Positions 14,755 to 27,567 of a stretch of DNA of 64,000 nt are shown one piece after another. The notes under the pieces are model-generated. The model did not search any database and was not told where the DNA came from. It saw only the letters and a program-made list of their open reading frames with translations. The position numbers were made by a program, and so were the translations under genes. The stretch spans positions 1 to 64,000 of the forward strand of contig JAJEKV010000774.1 of assembly GCA_021234155.1 (NCBI GenBank). Direction: 5' to 3'. Positions within the stretch are counted from its first letter, which is position 1; every line of letters starts with the position of its first letter. This stretch comes from Isoetes taiwanensis (taxonomy: Eukaryota; Streptophyta; Lycopodiopsida; Isoetales; Isoetaceae).

Positions 14755-15240
14755 TGTTTAGAAGCATAAGCGGGTGCTATTTCGGGACAGTGTGGATCGC
14801 TAAAGCAGGAATTGACACTTCTTTCTGGGCTGCAATGGAGAGCGATCTGCTACTTATGCATCCCTTCTAAAGGCAGTGTATCAAAGAAAAGGCTTTACCG
14901 TATTGGGTAAGTGCGTTCATGTCTTGTTAGTAGAAATGGATTTCAGCAAGAGAGAATAATGTAATTTACTTCTTGAGATATATTGTAAATGTGGGTCTCA
15001 GAATGGAAGCATAGAAGGTTTTGTCTCCATAAAAATGTGTACTCTTGGACTATCACGATTGTGTCTTATCTGCGATTTTGATAACAAAAGCATTGCAGTT
15101 GATTTATTCAAAGAAATTGCAGATGGGAGGTTTGAAACCCAATATAATATCCCGATGCCATGATTGCCGCTTATGCACATTATGGGCAAAACCATATCTG
15201 CTAGATAGTTTAGGCTGCTTTGCTTTGGAAAGAATGTAAA
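14755..15240 (+). pseudogene. PPR-protein fragment, copy 3
   Basis: Equivalent of 21,019-21,500, with frameshifts at about 14,845 (gagagcgatctgctac against gagagcgatgctgctac in copy 4) and later. No open frame spans it. Confidence 0.6.
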
Positions 15241-17177
15241 AAAAAGTTCTCCAACAATCAAAATGACTCAGACTGAAAAACATACTGCATACTGGTTCCA
15301 TCCATCATTTATCTCATTCACAACAATGTACAGTTTGCAACTCTCACATATGTGGACACATCAACATACCAAATTATGGGAAATCTCAAAATTATCACAA
15401 CGGCGTCTTATTTCGGTAAGACAATTTTTATAGTGAGATACCAATACCGAAATATAGTACCTAGTTTGATCGACATTTGGGCATCTGTCTTGAGGGGCCT
15501 TTTTAAAAGGAGGCTTTCAAAATTTGGGGGGGATAGCTATAATTTTGTTGGCACTTGGAACAACTACAAGCTAGGGTTTGAATGGGCAAGAGGAATCGGT
15601 GTATGGACAAGGCCTATCTCTGATTATCTCTCGACCTTGTACCCGAGATAAAGGGTTGTGGCTTAAGTCGGATTTGTGGCAAACTTTTCTTTGCACCAAT
15701 CTGAGGGGTATATGTTTGGTATATTGTCACTGCCTTTCAAAGATCGCCAGGAGTTTACGGAGTTTCTAATGAAGAAGGATTATGATTCCTGTATTGGCAA
15801 AACTTGCAACTATACATGCCGACGACACGTAGATTATATGCTAGGTTTATGCCACATCAATGACTATGCTATTAACAAAGGTGCTATCAGTTCTCCTTTT
15901 CCACTTCCGACCTACCTTGCAGGTTCTCCACAACCTTTTGTGCATGTCACTTCAAATGTACTTTACACCACCACACTTCTTGATTGATTATGCTGCCTTA
16001 CAACTACCACAACGTCCAAGGCAATCGGGGGACATCATATTGCGAAACATAAATATGTATTTATTCTTATTATTATTCCTTTATTGTTTACACAAAGTCA
16101 TCGTGGCAATTACCGGTGCAATATTTCCTGGCAAGCTTAGGAAATGGGATGCTACTTTGATGTGTCATAGACAAATGTTCTTATGCGGTGAATGGTGAGC
16201 TGAATTTCCGTTACATCCGCAATAAATCCAGTGAATTGATGTTTTAGTTTAGGGGGGCTAGGCTATTCTTGAGTGTAGTCTAGGCCTAATTTTTTTTCAT
16301 ATATTGATTTATCTTGATGCATATTAACTTATATCCGGCGCTTGCGATCTAACGCCATCAAGTATCTGTCACCCCTTGAAATATACAATCAGATCTCTCT
16401 GCTTGCCAACATGCACTCAATATTTATGTCACGGAACTGATAATAACATTCATTGCTTAATATGTTTACAAGAAATATTCATTGCTCATTATTACAAGAA
16501 ATATACCGCGGCAGCCTTAAATCAACAACATCATATCCCGCGGCTCCAAAATTAAGAAATATTGGTACCTTAAATGGAGGGGTATTATGTATCCATGCAA
16601 CATATGCTGTTTCATATACAATAAATTTCAATACAATTTTGCCCTAATATAAAGTAATTCAATTATCTTTTTGCTTAAATGCTTATCTGATGTTGTAACC
16701 TTTGGCAAACAATTTTAGCGCCTACCACATATGATAATATGATTGTTGCAATGAATTTATGTTGCAATACTATAAACATTGACATTTCCTTCCAAATTTT
16801 GTACAAATCAATTTCAAGAGGAGGAAATAGTTTACTTCGAAACTAGGTAGTTGAATTCTAGCAAACATTCCCTTTTTCTCAACCCACCCTCATGGACAAC
16901 AAGGGATTGAAAAAGAGTGGCCATGAGATAAATTTCTTGTAAAATCTAAAATAGTCCACTCGGACATAAAAATTCTCTATTAATCATTTCAAACACTAAA
17001 TACCAATGAATCAAGCCCAGCAAATCAAGCTCGTGATTCTCCGGCAAATCAAGCTTCGCATTCCACATGTTTTAAGTTAACTTTTGTTTCGTGGTCTTTG
17101 TCTATGCGTGAATCGAATAATATTTGGCACGCGGAGGTTTTAGCGCAAATTCTTTAACACTTGAATCGGCTGATACG

Positions 17178-17422
17178 ATGGGCTTAAGATCTTTCCAGCT
17201 ATGGCATTCTCTTCGGTTCCACTCTTTTGCTTGTAATTTTGCTTGGCTTCTTCTTCAGAACTCCTGCGCCAAAAATAAGAGGTTTCCGCCTTCACCTCCG
17301 CGTTTCCCATAATCGGCCATGCGCACTTGCCGGGCTTAAAAACCGCACCGAAGCCCGAATGAATTTGCAAAAAATATGGTCCGATTATGCTTCACCGACC
17401 GGAGCCCATCCCACAAAGATAG
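17178..17422 (+). pseudogene. Cytochrome P450 exon-1 fragment, copy 3
   Basis: ATGGGCTTAAGATC replaces ATGGGCGAAGATC of copy 4, and the hinge and following residues are frameshifted. It ends at the same breakpoint (cccacaaagatag). Confidence 0.75.
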
Positions 17423-19555
17423 TTAGAAGTTATTATTTATTCGTTAGCTAACGGCTAAGCTAAAAATAACGATAACGAAGTTATGAGCCAGGTGATAACG
17501 TGTTATTTTGGGGCTAGAAAAAAAATTTGAATTTTAACAAATTGAAACTTGTTATTGACTAATTCGAGCATCTTTGAATTCAAATATGGAATCGAAATTT
17601 TGGAATGACTACTCTAACTTTCTTTGAAACTTCATCTTAGTACCCAAACTTTGTGTTGCGCAAATAATGCGTCTTCTTTGAGAATTCCCTTCATGTATCG
17701 GATGTCCATAGCTTATCCCGCAATTAAAGTCCACATCTATCAATATTTTTTACTTCAAGTAGCAACAAAATAGGCACCATAAACTATGATCTCTTGTATA
17801 TAGAAGGAAGATAAAAGAAGGACATTCAAAAAAAGAAGAAAGGCAAATAAAAGAGAAGGCAAATAAAAGAGAAGGCAAATACCGCCGCTCCCTCACAAAA
17901 TCTGTTATGCGGTTGGTAAAATCTGCCGCTCCTCGTTCAAAATAACTCGAACAATGGTACATGCTACATTTTACATGGGGGAGGCGGAACAATCAGAATG
18001 GATAGAACTTTCAATCGATCTATAATTTTGGAGCGTAAAATGAGCGAAGATGAGCAAACAACAGCCGAGATGAATAAATACCTTACCTTGTGAAAATGAA
18101 TCGAGTAGTAGGAGTGAGTAGCGGCGGGCCAAACCCGAATCGGAAGGTGAGAAAGGATTCAAGGGGCCGCCAAGAACACATGAGCGACAAAAAAAAGGGG
18201 GGAAAATTTGGTCTAAAAAATCTCGACCCAAAATAATACGTGATTTAACGTTATTTTCTGAGATAACGAATCACGCGTTATCCCCAAATTGATCACGCGT
18301 GATCTTCTATCCCCAAAGCTGTTGATTACGTGGAACCCTTTTAGTATCAACAGACCTATTAACGACCTATTAAGCGGACAGAGATTTGCTGATGGATAGC
18401 CGCAGTAATACATCTAGAATTGCGTCCGTTCTTAGGACAAACAGTCAAAACACATGGATTGTGATTGAAGTGGAGTCAATGGTTGTAGTGGTGAATAATG
18501 TGGACGAAAAGTAACTTAGTGAAAGCATATAAATAATAACCAGCATGTGGACTTGTATTTTACACCGAGTGTGAGCATTATTTTGTAGCCTGCTAAGTTG
18601 TTTGTTGCCCGACTTTGTTTGCCCGAGGTCAAACCTGTTTATAGTGAAGCCATCCCTGAGGAATACCACATCATATAATTATACAATTATTTTAGGTTGC
18701 ATAAGTAGAATTATATGTCCATTATTATCTGAGGCAGTCCTTGTGCTAGCAATCATCTATTGATTCTGTTTTAGCAATTGTATTTACATTGAATATCTCT
18801 TGTCTGGCACCTAGTTTTGTTTTAGTATGAAGCTAAGTTGTAAAACTGTGTTTATGGTTGATATATTTCAAGCAAGAAAATAATGCTTATTGTTTGGCTT
18901 TATCAAAGGAATCGTGTGACTTCGGGCGAGGAGGAACACGAAGGTAAATCTTAGTCATGCTCATGTGTTATCCGGTGACTTTCAAAATGGAGGGCGTAAC
19001 AAGATTTCCATGGGTCGGAAAAATTGCATTAACCAAGTGCGATTCTATGGATCTTTAGAGAACCTAGAGAACCTTATGAAATGGTAGATAAATGTCCTTA
19101 TTCCTTTTTTCATGGAGGCTCTAGGTGGTTCTCAGGGCATGTGTAATCAGCTGCACCAGTCTTACGCACCTGTACTATTGTAAGCTTTTCTCTTCATGGT
19201 TCACATGCCAATTTTTCTGTGGACAAATTATTATAGAGAACAATTACGGTATTGTTCTCTGCATTTGATGGGTGAAGTTGCTTAAGCACATCGGATCCTT
19301 TGTTCGGGGACGAGAGCTTGGTGCACTACTGTATTTTATGATGTCTGAATGTCATAATTCAAAGTAAGATGTCTCATTTGTAAGCGACTATATGACTGTA
19401 CCTCCTGAATCCTTAATTTCCCCAGTTATTTTTTTTAGCACGCCAGCCTAACCAAGCGTGCAACCCTCCTTGCAATTCTAGACTATCCACGTGTCACCTC
19501 CACATCATAAAAATCTGAGTTGGTATCATGTTCTACCGTTAGATCTCTATTTTAT

Positions 19556-19572
19556 GATAGATAGATAGATAG
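19556..19572. repeat. GATA microsatellite in copy 4
   Basis: Four GATA units at the conserved unit position, 803 bp from the unit anchor. Confidence 0.85.
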
Positions 19573-21018
19573 TATTATGCATCCTACGGTCATGAAAATT
19601 AAAAATTGACTCAAAATGGACACGGAGATGTAAAAGGACGTTGAACTCGTCTGTATTTTTCTCTCTTTCCCAACTGTGCGTCCGGATTCACATGCAAGCA
19701 GGGTTTCGCCAAGCATCGGCCTCCCAGTTCAATGGAAATTTGTCCAAGGCAAATCGGCCTACTTTTGGCTTTCGTCCCATGCTTCTCCGTTATTGTCATA
19801 CCCTAACTTTGCCTCTTTCAGATTCTTCCTTCCGGCTGTGTATTAATGCAAAAGAGAGCTCTTTTGATGGTAGAAAAACCTTACAACTGCGTTTCTTGTT
19901 CCTTGCTGGGTTATAATGTTCTATCATGATTTAGAACTCCGACGGGCTGCAAAAGGACCACTTTGCAATTACATTCTTTTTCTTTTCAGGTAGGAGTTTC
20001 GGTACATAATGCATAGTTCAGCTTGCAAGGTACAGGTCTTTTAATTGCATATGTTTGCTCTTAGAAATATCTTTGCCTTTGTAGTCTTCATTCCTACTTT
20101 AGGCAGCTAAGGTCGTCCCTTGCTTCTTCCATCAACACAAGCTTATCAATACTAGATTATTTCTTTACAAGAATCTAAATTGTTTTACTTATACTGATGC
20201 TGCACTTTGTACAGTACCACAATTCCAAGCTGGAGATGCATAAGATGAAGGAAGATTTCAAACGACTCTCTTCTGCAAACTATTAGGGTATTGCGAATGC
20301 TGTTTTCTCTCTGTTTCTCACCAATAACAAGGCTTAAGCTCTCGAAAGCTACGAACAAAATATTAACCTAACTAGCCCAAATCTGTAGCTTGTTTATAAC
20401 CTCATTTTGATTATGCTTAAGCTTTTGCTGCTATTCCTTCCTTCCCCTTTTGCTAACATTACGTCTTTTCTCTTGAACTCTTTGTTTCAGTGCCCATGTA
20501 CGCGGAAAATCCTCGTCGTAAGAGGTTGCAATGGACTGCATACAAGGCATGGGCCCGATTGGATCTCGTAAAACACCACTACATACCTGTCCATTGGGCT
20601 CATCAGACTGGAGTTTTTCATTGTACAAAGGCTGTAGGCAAGCCTCTGCATCATAAAGTCCTGATCATTATTTGTTGGGAAGTATAAGAATCGTTTTTTA
20701 CCTGTAGATGGAAGACAAGATAGAGCCTCAAATACTCATTTTATGGCTGTGCACAGACCTTTAAGCCTCAGAATGGGATACTTTAAATTTTTGTTTGAGT
20801 CCATGAACAGATCCTTTCCTCTTTCCTTTCAATCCTATTAATGCTCCACTTCTGTCTCATACTTGCATCATCCATAGAAAACGTAAACTTGCTCAAAACT
20901 TAAACTTGCCCTTCCAAACAAGAATGTTGCCTCCCATCTTCATTGAGCATGGTGCATTTGTCTTGCTGTCGAATTTATTCATGTAACACTATTTGTCTGC
21001 ATCTTCACACCTGTTCAA

Positions 21019-21500
21019 GTGTTTAGAAGCATAAACGGGTGCTATTTCTGGACAGTGTGGATCGCTAAAGCAGGAATTGACACTTCTTTCTGGGCTGCAA
21101 TGGAGAGCGATGCTGCTACTTATGCATCCCTTCTAAGGCAGTGTATCAAAGAAAAGGCTTTCGTATTGGGTAAGTGCGTTCATGCTGCTGTTAGTAGAAA
21201 TGGATTTCAGCAAGAGAGAATAATGTGTAATTTACTTCTTGAGATATATTGTAAATGTGGGTCTGTAATGGAAGCATAGAAGGTTTTGTCTCCATAAAAA
21301 TGTGTACTCTTGGACTATCACGATTGTGTCTTATCTGCAGCTTGATAACAAAAGCATTGCAGTTGATTTATTCAAAGAAATTGCAGATGGGAGGTTTGAA
21401 ACCCAATATAATATCCTGATGCCATGATTGCTGCTTATGCACATTATGGGCAAAACCATATCTGCTAGATAGTTTAGCTGCTGCTTTGGAAAGAATGCAA
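21019..21500 (+). pseudogene. PPR-protein fragment, best copy
   Basis: Pentatricopeptide-repeat proteins bind organellar RNA in plant mitochondria and chloroplasts. The open frame from 21,019 to 21,279 encodes ATYASLLRQCIKEKAFVLGK, then VHAAVSRNGF, then NLLLEIYCKCGSVMEA. This is the usual PLS-class pattern (a YxxLLxxC helix, GKxVHA, and a YxKCGS helix). After a stop, further repeat-like sequence follows in other frames (LDNKSIAVDLFKEIADG, then AMIAAYAHYGQNHIC). No transit peptide, E/E+ or DYW end is visible, and the frame opens at GTG, not ATG, so this is an internal exon piece of roughly two to three repeats. It lies about 2 kb upstream of the P450 fragment on the same strand, and the same pair recurs in each full unit. 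The PPR assignment is strong; which PPR gene is unknown. Confidence 0.75.
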
Positions 21501-23443
21501 AAGTTCTCCAACAATCAAAATGACTGTAGACTGAAAAAGCATACGGCTGTACCTGGTTCCATCCATCATTTATCTCATTCACAACAATGTACAGTTTGCA
21601 ACTCTCACATATGTGGACACATCAACATACCAAATTATGGGAAATCTCAAAATTATCACAACTGGCGTCTTATTTCGGTAAGACAATTTTATAGTGAGAT
21701 ACCAATACCGAAATATAGTACCTAGTTTGATCTGACATTTGGGCATCTGTCTTGCAGGGCCTTTTTAAAAAGGAGGCTTTCAAATTTGCAGGGGATAGCT
21801 ATAATTTTGTTGGCACTTGGAACAACTACAAGCTAGGTTTGAATGGGCAAAGAGGAATCTGGTGTATGGACAAGGCCTATACAGTTATCTCTCTGACCTT
21901 GTACTTCAGATAAAGGGTTGTGGCGAGTCGGACTGTGGCAAACTTTTCTTTGCACCAATACAGGGGTATATGTTTGGTATATTGTCAGCCTGCCTTTCAG
22001 CATCAGCAGGAGTTTACACGGAGTTTCTAATGAAGAAGGATTATGATTCCCTGTATTGGCAAAACTTGCAACTATACATGCTTCTGACACGGCCGATTAT
22101 ATGCTAGGTTTATGCCACATCAATGACTATGCTATTAACAAAGGTGCTATCAGTTCTCCTTTTCCACTTCCGACCTACCTTGCAGGTTCTCCACAACCTT
22201 TTGTGCATGTCACTTCAAATGTACTTTACACCACCACACTTCTTGATTGATTATGCTGCCTTACAACTACCACAACGTCAAGGCAATCAGGGACATCATA
22301 TTGCGAAACATAAATATGTATTTATTCTTATTATTATTCCTTTATTGTTTACACAAAGTCATCGTGGCAATTACCGGTGCAATATTTCCTGGCAAGCTTA
22401 GGAAATGGGATGCTACTTTGATGTGTCATAGACAAATGTTCTTATGCGGTGAATGGTGAGCTGAATTTCCGTTACATCCGCAATAAATCCAGTGAATTGA
22501 TGTTTTAGTTTAGGGGGGCTAGGCTATTCTTGAGTGTAGTCTAGGCCTAATTTTTTTTCATATATTGATTTATCTTCGATGCATATTAACTTATATCCGA
22601 TGCAGGCAGTCTCTGGCCATCAAGTATCTGTCACCCCTTGAAATATACAATCAGATCTCTCTGCTTGCCAACATGCACTCAATATTTATGTCACGGAACT
22701 GATAATAACATTCATTGCTTAATATGTTTACAAGAAATATTCATTGCTCATTATTACAAGAAATATACCGCGGCAGCCTTAAATCAACAACATCATATCC
22801 CGCGGCTCCAAAATTAAGAAATATTGGTACCTTAAATGGAGGGGTATTATGTATCCATGCAACATATGCTGTTTCATATACAATAAATTTCAATACAATT
22901 TTGCCCTAATATAAAGTAATTCAATTATCTTTTGCTTAAATGCTTATACAGTGTTGTAACCTTTGGCAAACAATTTTAGCGCCTACCACATATGATAATA
23001 TGATTGTTGCAATGAATTTATGTTGCAATACTATAAACATTGACATTTCCTTCCAAATTTTGTACAAATCAATTTCAAGAGGAGGAAATAGTTTACTTTC
23101 GAAACTAGGTAGTTGAATTCCTAGCAAACATTCCCTTTTTCTCAACCCACCCTACAGACAACAACGGGATTGAAAAGAGTGGCCGCCGCGATAAATTTCT
23201 TGTAAAATCTAAAAATAGTCCACTCCTGGACATAAAAATTCTCTATTAATCATTTCAAACACTAAATACCAATGAATCAAGCCCAGCAAATCAAGCTCGC
23301 ATTCTCCAGCAAATCAAGCTCGCATTCCACATGTTTTAAGTTAACTTTGTTTCGTGTCTTTGTCTATGCGTGAATCGAATAATATTTGGCACACGGAGGT
23401 TTCAGAAACTGCAAATTCTTTAACACTTGAATCCGCTGATACG

Positions 23444-23686
23444 ATGGGCGAAGATCTTTCCAGCTATGGCATTCTCTTCGGTTCCACTCTTTTGCTTGTA
23501 ATTTTGCTTGGCTTCTTCTTCAGAACTCCTCGCAAAAATAAGAGGTTTCCGCCTTCACCTCCCGCGTTTCCCATAATCGGCCATCTGCACTTGCTGGGCG
23601 AAAATCCGCACCGAAGCCTGAATGAATTTGCAAAAAAATATGGTCCGATTATGCTTCTCAGATTCGGAGCCCATCCCACAGTATAG
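23444..23686 (+). pseudogene. Cytochrome P450 exon-1 fragment, best copy
   Basis: Eighty codons are open. An N-terminal hydrophobic anchor (about residues 8-25, GILFGSTLLLVILLGFF) is followed by a basic stop-transfer RTPRKNKR, the proline-rich hinge FPPSPPAFPIIGHLHLL and the A-helix region HRSLNEFAKKYGPIMLLRFG. This is the start of an endoplasmic-reticulum P450 of the CYP71 clan (A-type). Full-length family members are about 500 residues, so only one sixth is present. The frame ends in a stop right after GAHPTV, where P450 homology is replaced by the next unit's sequence. The ATG at 23,444 is chosen because it directly precedes the anchor; an in-frame ATG upstream at 23,354 adds an unlikely leader. 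It probably makes no functional enzyme. Confidence 0.85.
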
Positions 23687-24600
23687 TTAGAAGTTAGCAG
23701 TTATTCGTTAGCTAACGGCTAACGCGAAAATAACGTATAACGAGTTATGAGCCAAGGTGATAACGTGTTATTTTGGGGCGAGAAAAAAAAATTTGAATTT
23801 TAACAAATTGAAACTTGTTATTGACTAATTCGGGCATCTTTGAATTCAAATATGGAATCGAATTTTGAACGGACTACTCTAACTTTCTGAAACTTCATCT
23901 TAGTACCCAAACTGTTGTGTGAGAATGCTTTCGGCCTTCTTAAGAATTCCTTATGTATGTATCGCATGTCCATAGCTTATCCCGCAATTAAAGTCCACAT
24001 CTATCAATATTTTTACTTCAAGTAGCAACAAAATAGGCACCATAAACTATGATCTCTTGTATATAGAAGGAAGATAAAAAGAAGAACATTCAAAACAGCC
24101 AGCAAAGGCAAATAAAAGAGAAGGCAAATAAAAGAGAAGGCAAATACCTGCTGCTCCTCACAAAATCTGTTATGCAGTTGGCAAAATCTGCTGCTCCTCA
24201 GTTCAAAATAACTCTGGAACAATGGTACATGCTACATTTTACAGTGGGGAGGCGGAACAATCAGGCTGGATAGAACTTTCAATCAGATCTATAATTTTGG
24301 AGCAGAAAATGAGCGAAGATGAGCAAACAAGCAATGAATGAATAGGACCTTACCTTGTGAAAATGAATCGAGTAGTAGGGAAGAGCTTCTTTCGGCCAGT
24401 AGAATCGAAGCCAGGAAGGCGCATTGGTAACCCGCCAAGAACACACAGACGACAAAAAAAAACAGGGGGAAAATTTGGTCTAAAAAATCTCGACCCAAAA
24501 TAATACGTGATTTAACGTTATTTTCTGAGATAACGAATCACGCGTTATCCCCAAATTGATCACGCGTGATCTTCTATCCCCAAAATTTGTTGATTACGTT
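23687..24600. repeat. Segment bounded by AT-rich inverted-repeat motifs, within each unit
   Basis: The left side (about 23,700-23,790) contains gaaaataacg and then aacgtgttattttggggcga. The right side (about 24,470-24,590) contains the same motifs in reverse complement (tcgacccaaaataatacgtg, then aacgttattttc). Extra inner palindromes such as gatcacgcgtgatc lie on the right side. Equivalent segments follow the P450 fragment at 4,921-5,810, 11,160-12,060 and 17,423-18,330. The inverted arrangement suggests a degenerate TIR element of about 0.8 kb, but I see no target duplication and no coding capacity. Confidence 0.45.
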
Positions 24601-25021
24601 GGAACCCTTTTAGTATCAACGGACCTATTAACGACCTATTAGCGGACAGAGATTTGTCGATGGATAGCCGCTGATAATACATCTAGAATTGCGTCCGTTC
24701 TTAGGACAAACAATCAAACACATGGATTGTGATTGAAGTGGAGTCAATGGTTGTAGTGGTGAATAATGTGGACGAAAAAAGTAACTTAGTGAAAGCATAT
24801 AAATAATAACCGGCATGTGGACTTGTATTTTACAAGAGTGTGAGCATTATTTTGTAGCCCGCTAAGTTGTTTGTTGCGGAACTTTTGTTTGCGAGGTCAA
24901 ACTTTGTTTATAGTGAAGCCATCCACGAGGAATACCACATCATATAATTATACAATTATTTTAGGTTGCATAAGTAGAATTATATGTCCATTATTATCTG
25001 AGGCAGTCCTTGTGCTAGCAA

Positions 25022-25639
25022 TCATCTATTGATTCTGTTTTAGCAATTGTATTTACATTGAATATCTCTTATGCGGCACCTAGTTTTGTTTTAGTATGAA
25101 GCTAAGTTGTAAAGCTGTGTTTATGGTTGATATATTTCAAGCAAAGAAAATAATGCTTATTGTTTGGCTTTATAAATTGAATCGGTGACTTCAGACGAGG
25201 AGGAACATCGAAGGTAAATCTTCGCATCTCATGCTCATGTGTTATCCAAATGACTTTCAAAATGGAGGAGCGTAACAAGATTTCCATGGGGGGAAAAAAT
25301 TGCATTAACCAAGTGCGTTCTCTATGGATCTTTAGAGAACCTAGAGAACCTTATGAAATGGTAGATAAATGTCCTTATTCCTTTTTTCATGGAGGCTCTA
25401 GGTGGTTCTCGAGCACATGTGTAATGTTGCGGTCTTCCAGACCGTACTATTGTAAGCTTTTCTCTTCATGGTTCACATGCCAATTTTTCTGTGGACAAAT
25501 TATTATAGAGAACAATTACGGTATTGTTCTCTGCATTTGATGGGTGAAGTTGCTTAAGCACATCGGATCCTTTGTTCGGGGACGAGAGCTTGGTGCACTA
25601 CTGTATTTTATGATGTCTGAATGTCATAATTCAAAGTAA
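25022..25639. repeat. Tandem unit, copy 5, left part
   Basis: Matches the first 617 bp of copy 4 closely. It stops at aattcaaagtaag, where the other copies continue with atgtctcatttg. The missing continuation is found at 31,585. Confidence 0.93.
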
Positions 25640-25652
25640 GACTAGTAAAAGT

Positions 25653-25669
25653 GCCCAGCGTTGCTGGGC
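25653..25669. repeat. Hairpin at left end of the insertion
   Basis: Arms GCCCAGC and GCTGGGC with a 3-nt loop, 12 bp inside the insertion boundary. The closely related sequence at 58,361-58,390 (tactagttatggtgcccg, then ttgccgggc) suggests a shared element terminus. Confidence 0.6.
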
Positions 25670-27567
25670 TTAAGTTGGGAACCTGTGTAAACAAAAACAT
25701 GTTCAGCTCAAATTCCTTGTCATAAATCTCATATAATTAGGCAAATCCATAGAGAAATTATCATCGGTTGTCACGTATTCTAGTACTCCAAGTTTAAGTT
25801 GTGCTTAAGGGCTTTGGGCTTCAGTAACAATAATAATAATAAATGCAAAAAAATATAGGAATGCAAAAATTGTTGTTATAGAAGGTGGAATTACTTCTAA
25901 CTTGGCAAAGTTATCTTTCCAAAATTATAAGATTACATTGCTTCCATATTAGAGAGATTGTCGTGCCAATTGAGAAGCATATCTTTTGTACCATTAACAT
26001 TTTTAGTCTCTAGTTTACAGGAACATTTGTTTAACTTCTAGAATTTTCGAGCATAATGCAAGTCAAATATTGCCTTTAACATGTATATCACAATCCGATA
26101 ACATTTTGGTCCACTACACTAATTGTCCTAAAAACAACATTCAAAAGATGAGCGTTAGCCAAGTCTAGATGTAAGGTAAACATGAAAAAATAACACATAA
26201 CATGTAAAAAGGAGCAACACTAAGTTTGCCTATTTTTTGCACTTTCGAAATTAAAAGAAATATAAGAACATTATTTTTTGTGATTTTAGCCTCTCTTTCA
26301 AGAGTGATCTTTCTAACTTGTAATCCTTTTCTTCCCGCTTTAAACTAAATCATGGAAAATCGAGCATAAGAATTTTCCTATTTTTGAATAGGAATTGAAA
26401 ATTGTAGGCCCCTTTTGGTTTGCCTTCTGTCATGCATTGGTCGATCTTGATCCGGTAGTAGTGGATGTATTCCCTTCGAAGTCTTGGGAACCCCGCAACC
26501 AAGCTATCTCATTAGCTACTTGCTTGAAATTGAATCTTGATGCATTATATTGGCATATACAAAGATTACGGTTATACTTGTTAAAAGACTTTGCACCATC
26601 GAAAAGATCACAAAATGTTGTAGTTGGTGACTTACCTTTTAGAAAAGCATCGCATAATATCCTGAATAAAGCGTAGAGCTTCATTGGTGGGACGAATCAA
26701 GTTGTCTCTTTAGTCCATAAAGTACCCACTACAAAAATTCATTTTGCAAAAGGCTTACAACATTATGAAATAATGTAGAGATTAAGAATGGCCCAGAATG
26801 CAAGTATGTGCCTTGAGTGAATGGAGAAAAGAAAACCACAACTTGCTTTGTCCTCATATCTCGCTTTGAGTAAGAGTTTAAGACTTGCACCGCTTGTATC
26901 ATTTCCTAAATAGTGAACTTAGACTTGTCTCTACAATGCTTCAAGAGCAATAAAGGTTGTGTGAACATCTGTTGTGCTTGTGTTGGAGGAGTTGAAATAC
27001 CGATGGTGATGGCAAGGATTTCTGCTAAATATTAATTGTTTGGTTTGGAAGCCTAGATTAGGCGAAATTAGGCCAAAGATCTCTGAGTTACTTGCAGTTT
27101 CTTACGGCCGACACCCAAAATGCTACCCAAGAAGTTACACATCCATTGTAACCACCCTAACAAAAGACATACTTGGCAAGAGTTATGGCGCGGATAAAAG
27201 TGTCCTTTTTCAATCTAATCATCTTTGCGGCAAAGTTGTTTGACATTTGCAGCGATGCTAACAACATCATATCTTTGCTCTTCCAGCCATAGCTAACTTC
27301 AAAGCGGATCTAAGTAGAGTTGTGGAAGAAAGGCGATGGGCGGGATCAAGCATGGCATCCTAGATGGTGCATAAAGGCCTTATTCTTCTAATCATACATG
27401 TAAATTAGTGGAATATGGCTCTAGAAGGTCGATTATTTGTTCATTGTAGATTTCCAAACGAACATTTACAAATATTAGATGTTCTTGTGTCTGCAAGCTT
27501 CTTCCGGCACATAAATGGTGTAAATGGTGTGAGCCTCATTCTATTTCCAACATAAACATAAACCATT

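Larger units (their letters stand above)
12487..18752. repeat. Tandem 6.25-kb unit, copy 3
   Basis: 6,266 bp. The segment around 16,130-16,320 and 16,440-16,650 is almost the same as 22,390-22,580 and 22,700-22,910 in copy 4, although other parts diverge at CTG/CAG sites. The GATA tract has one extra unit (13,284-13,304). Confidence 0.95.
18753..25021. repeat. Tandem 6.25-kb unit, copy 4
   Basis: 6,269 bp and the best preserved full copy. Both the PPR fragment and the P450 fragment have open frames here, and CTG/CAG triplets are mostly intact. It is the best reference for what the unit originally encoded. Confidence 0.95.

Noticed and set aside
11943-18413. The same 66-codon minus-strand ORF at 11,943-12,143 and 18,213-18,413
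   Set aside because: Its conservation follows from the two unchanged DNA blocks in array copies. It is broken in the other copies, has no domain, and lies over palindromic AT-rich sequence.
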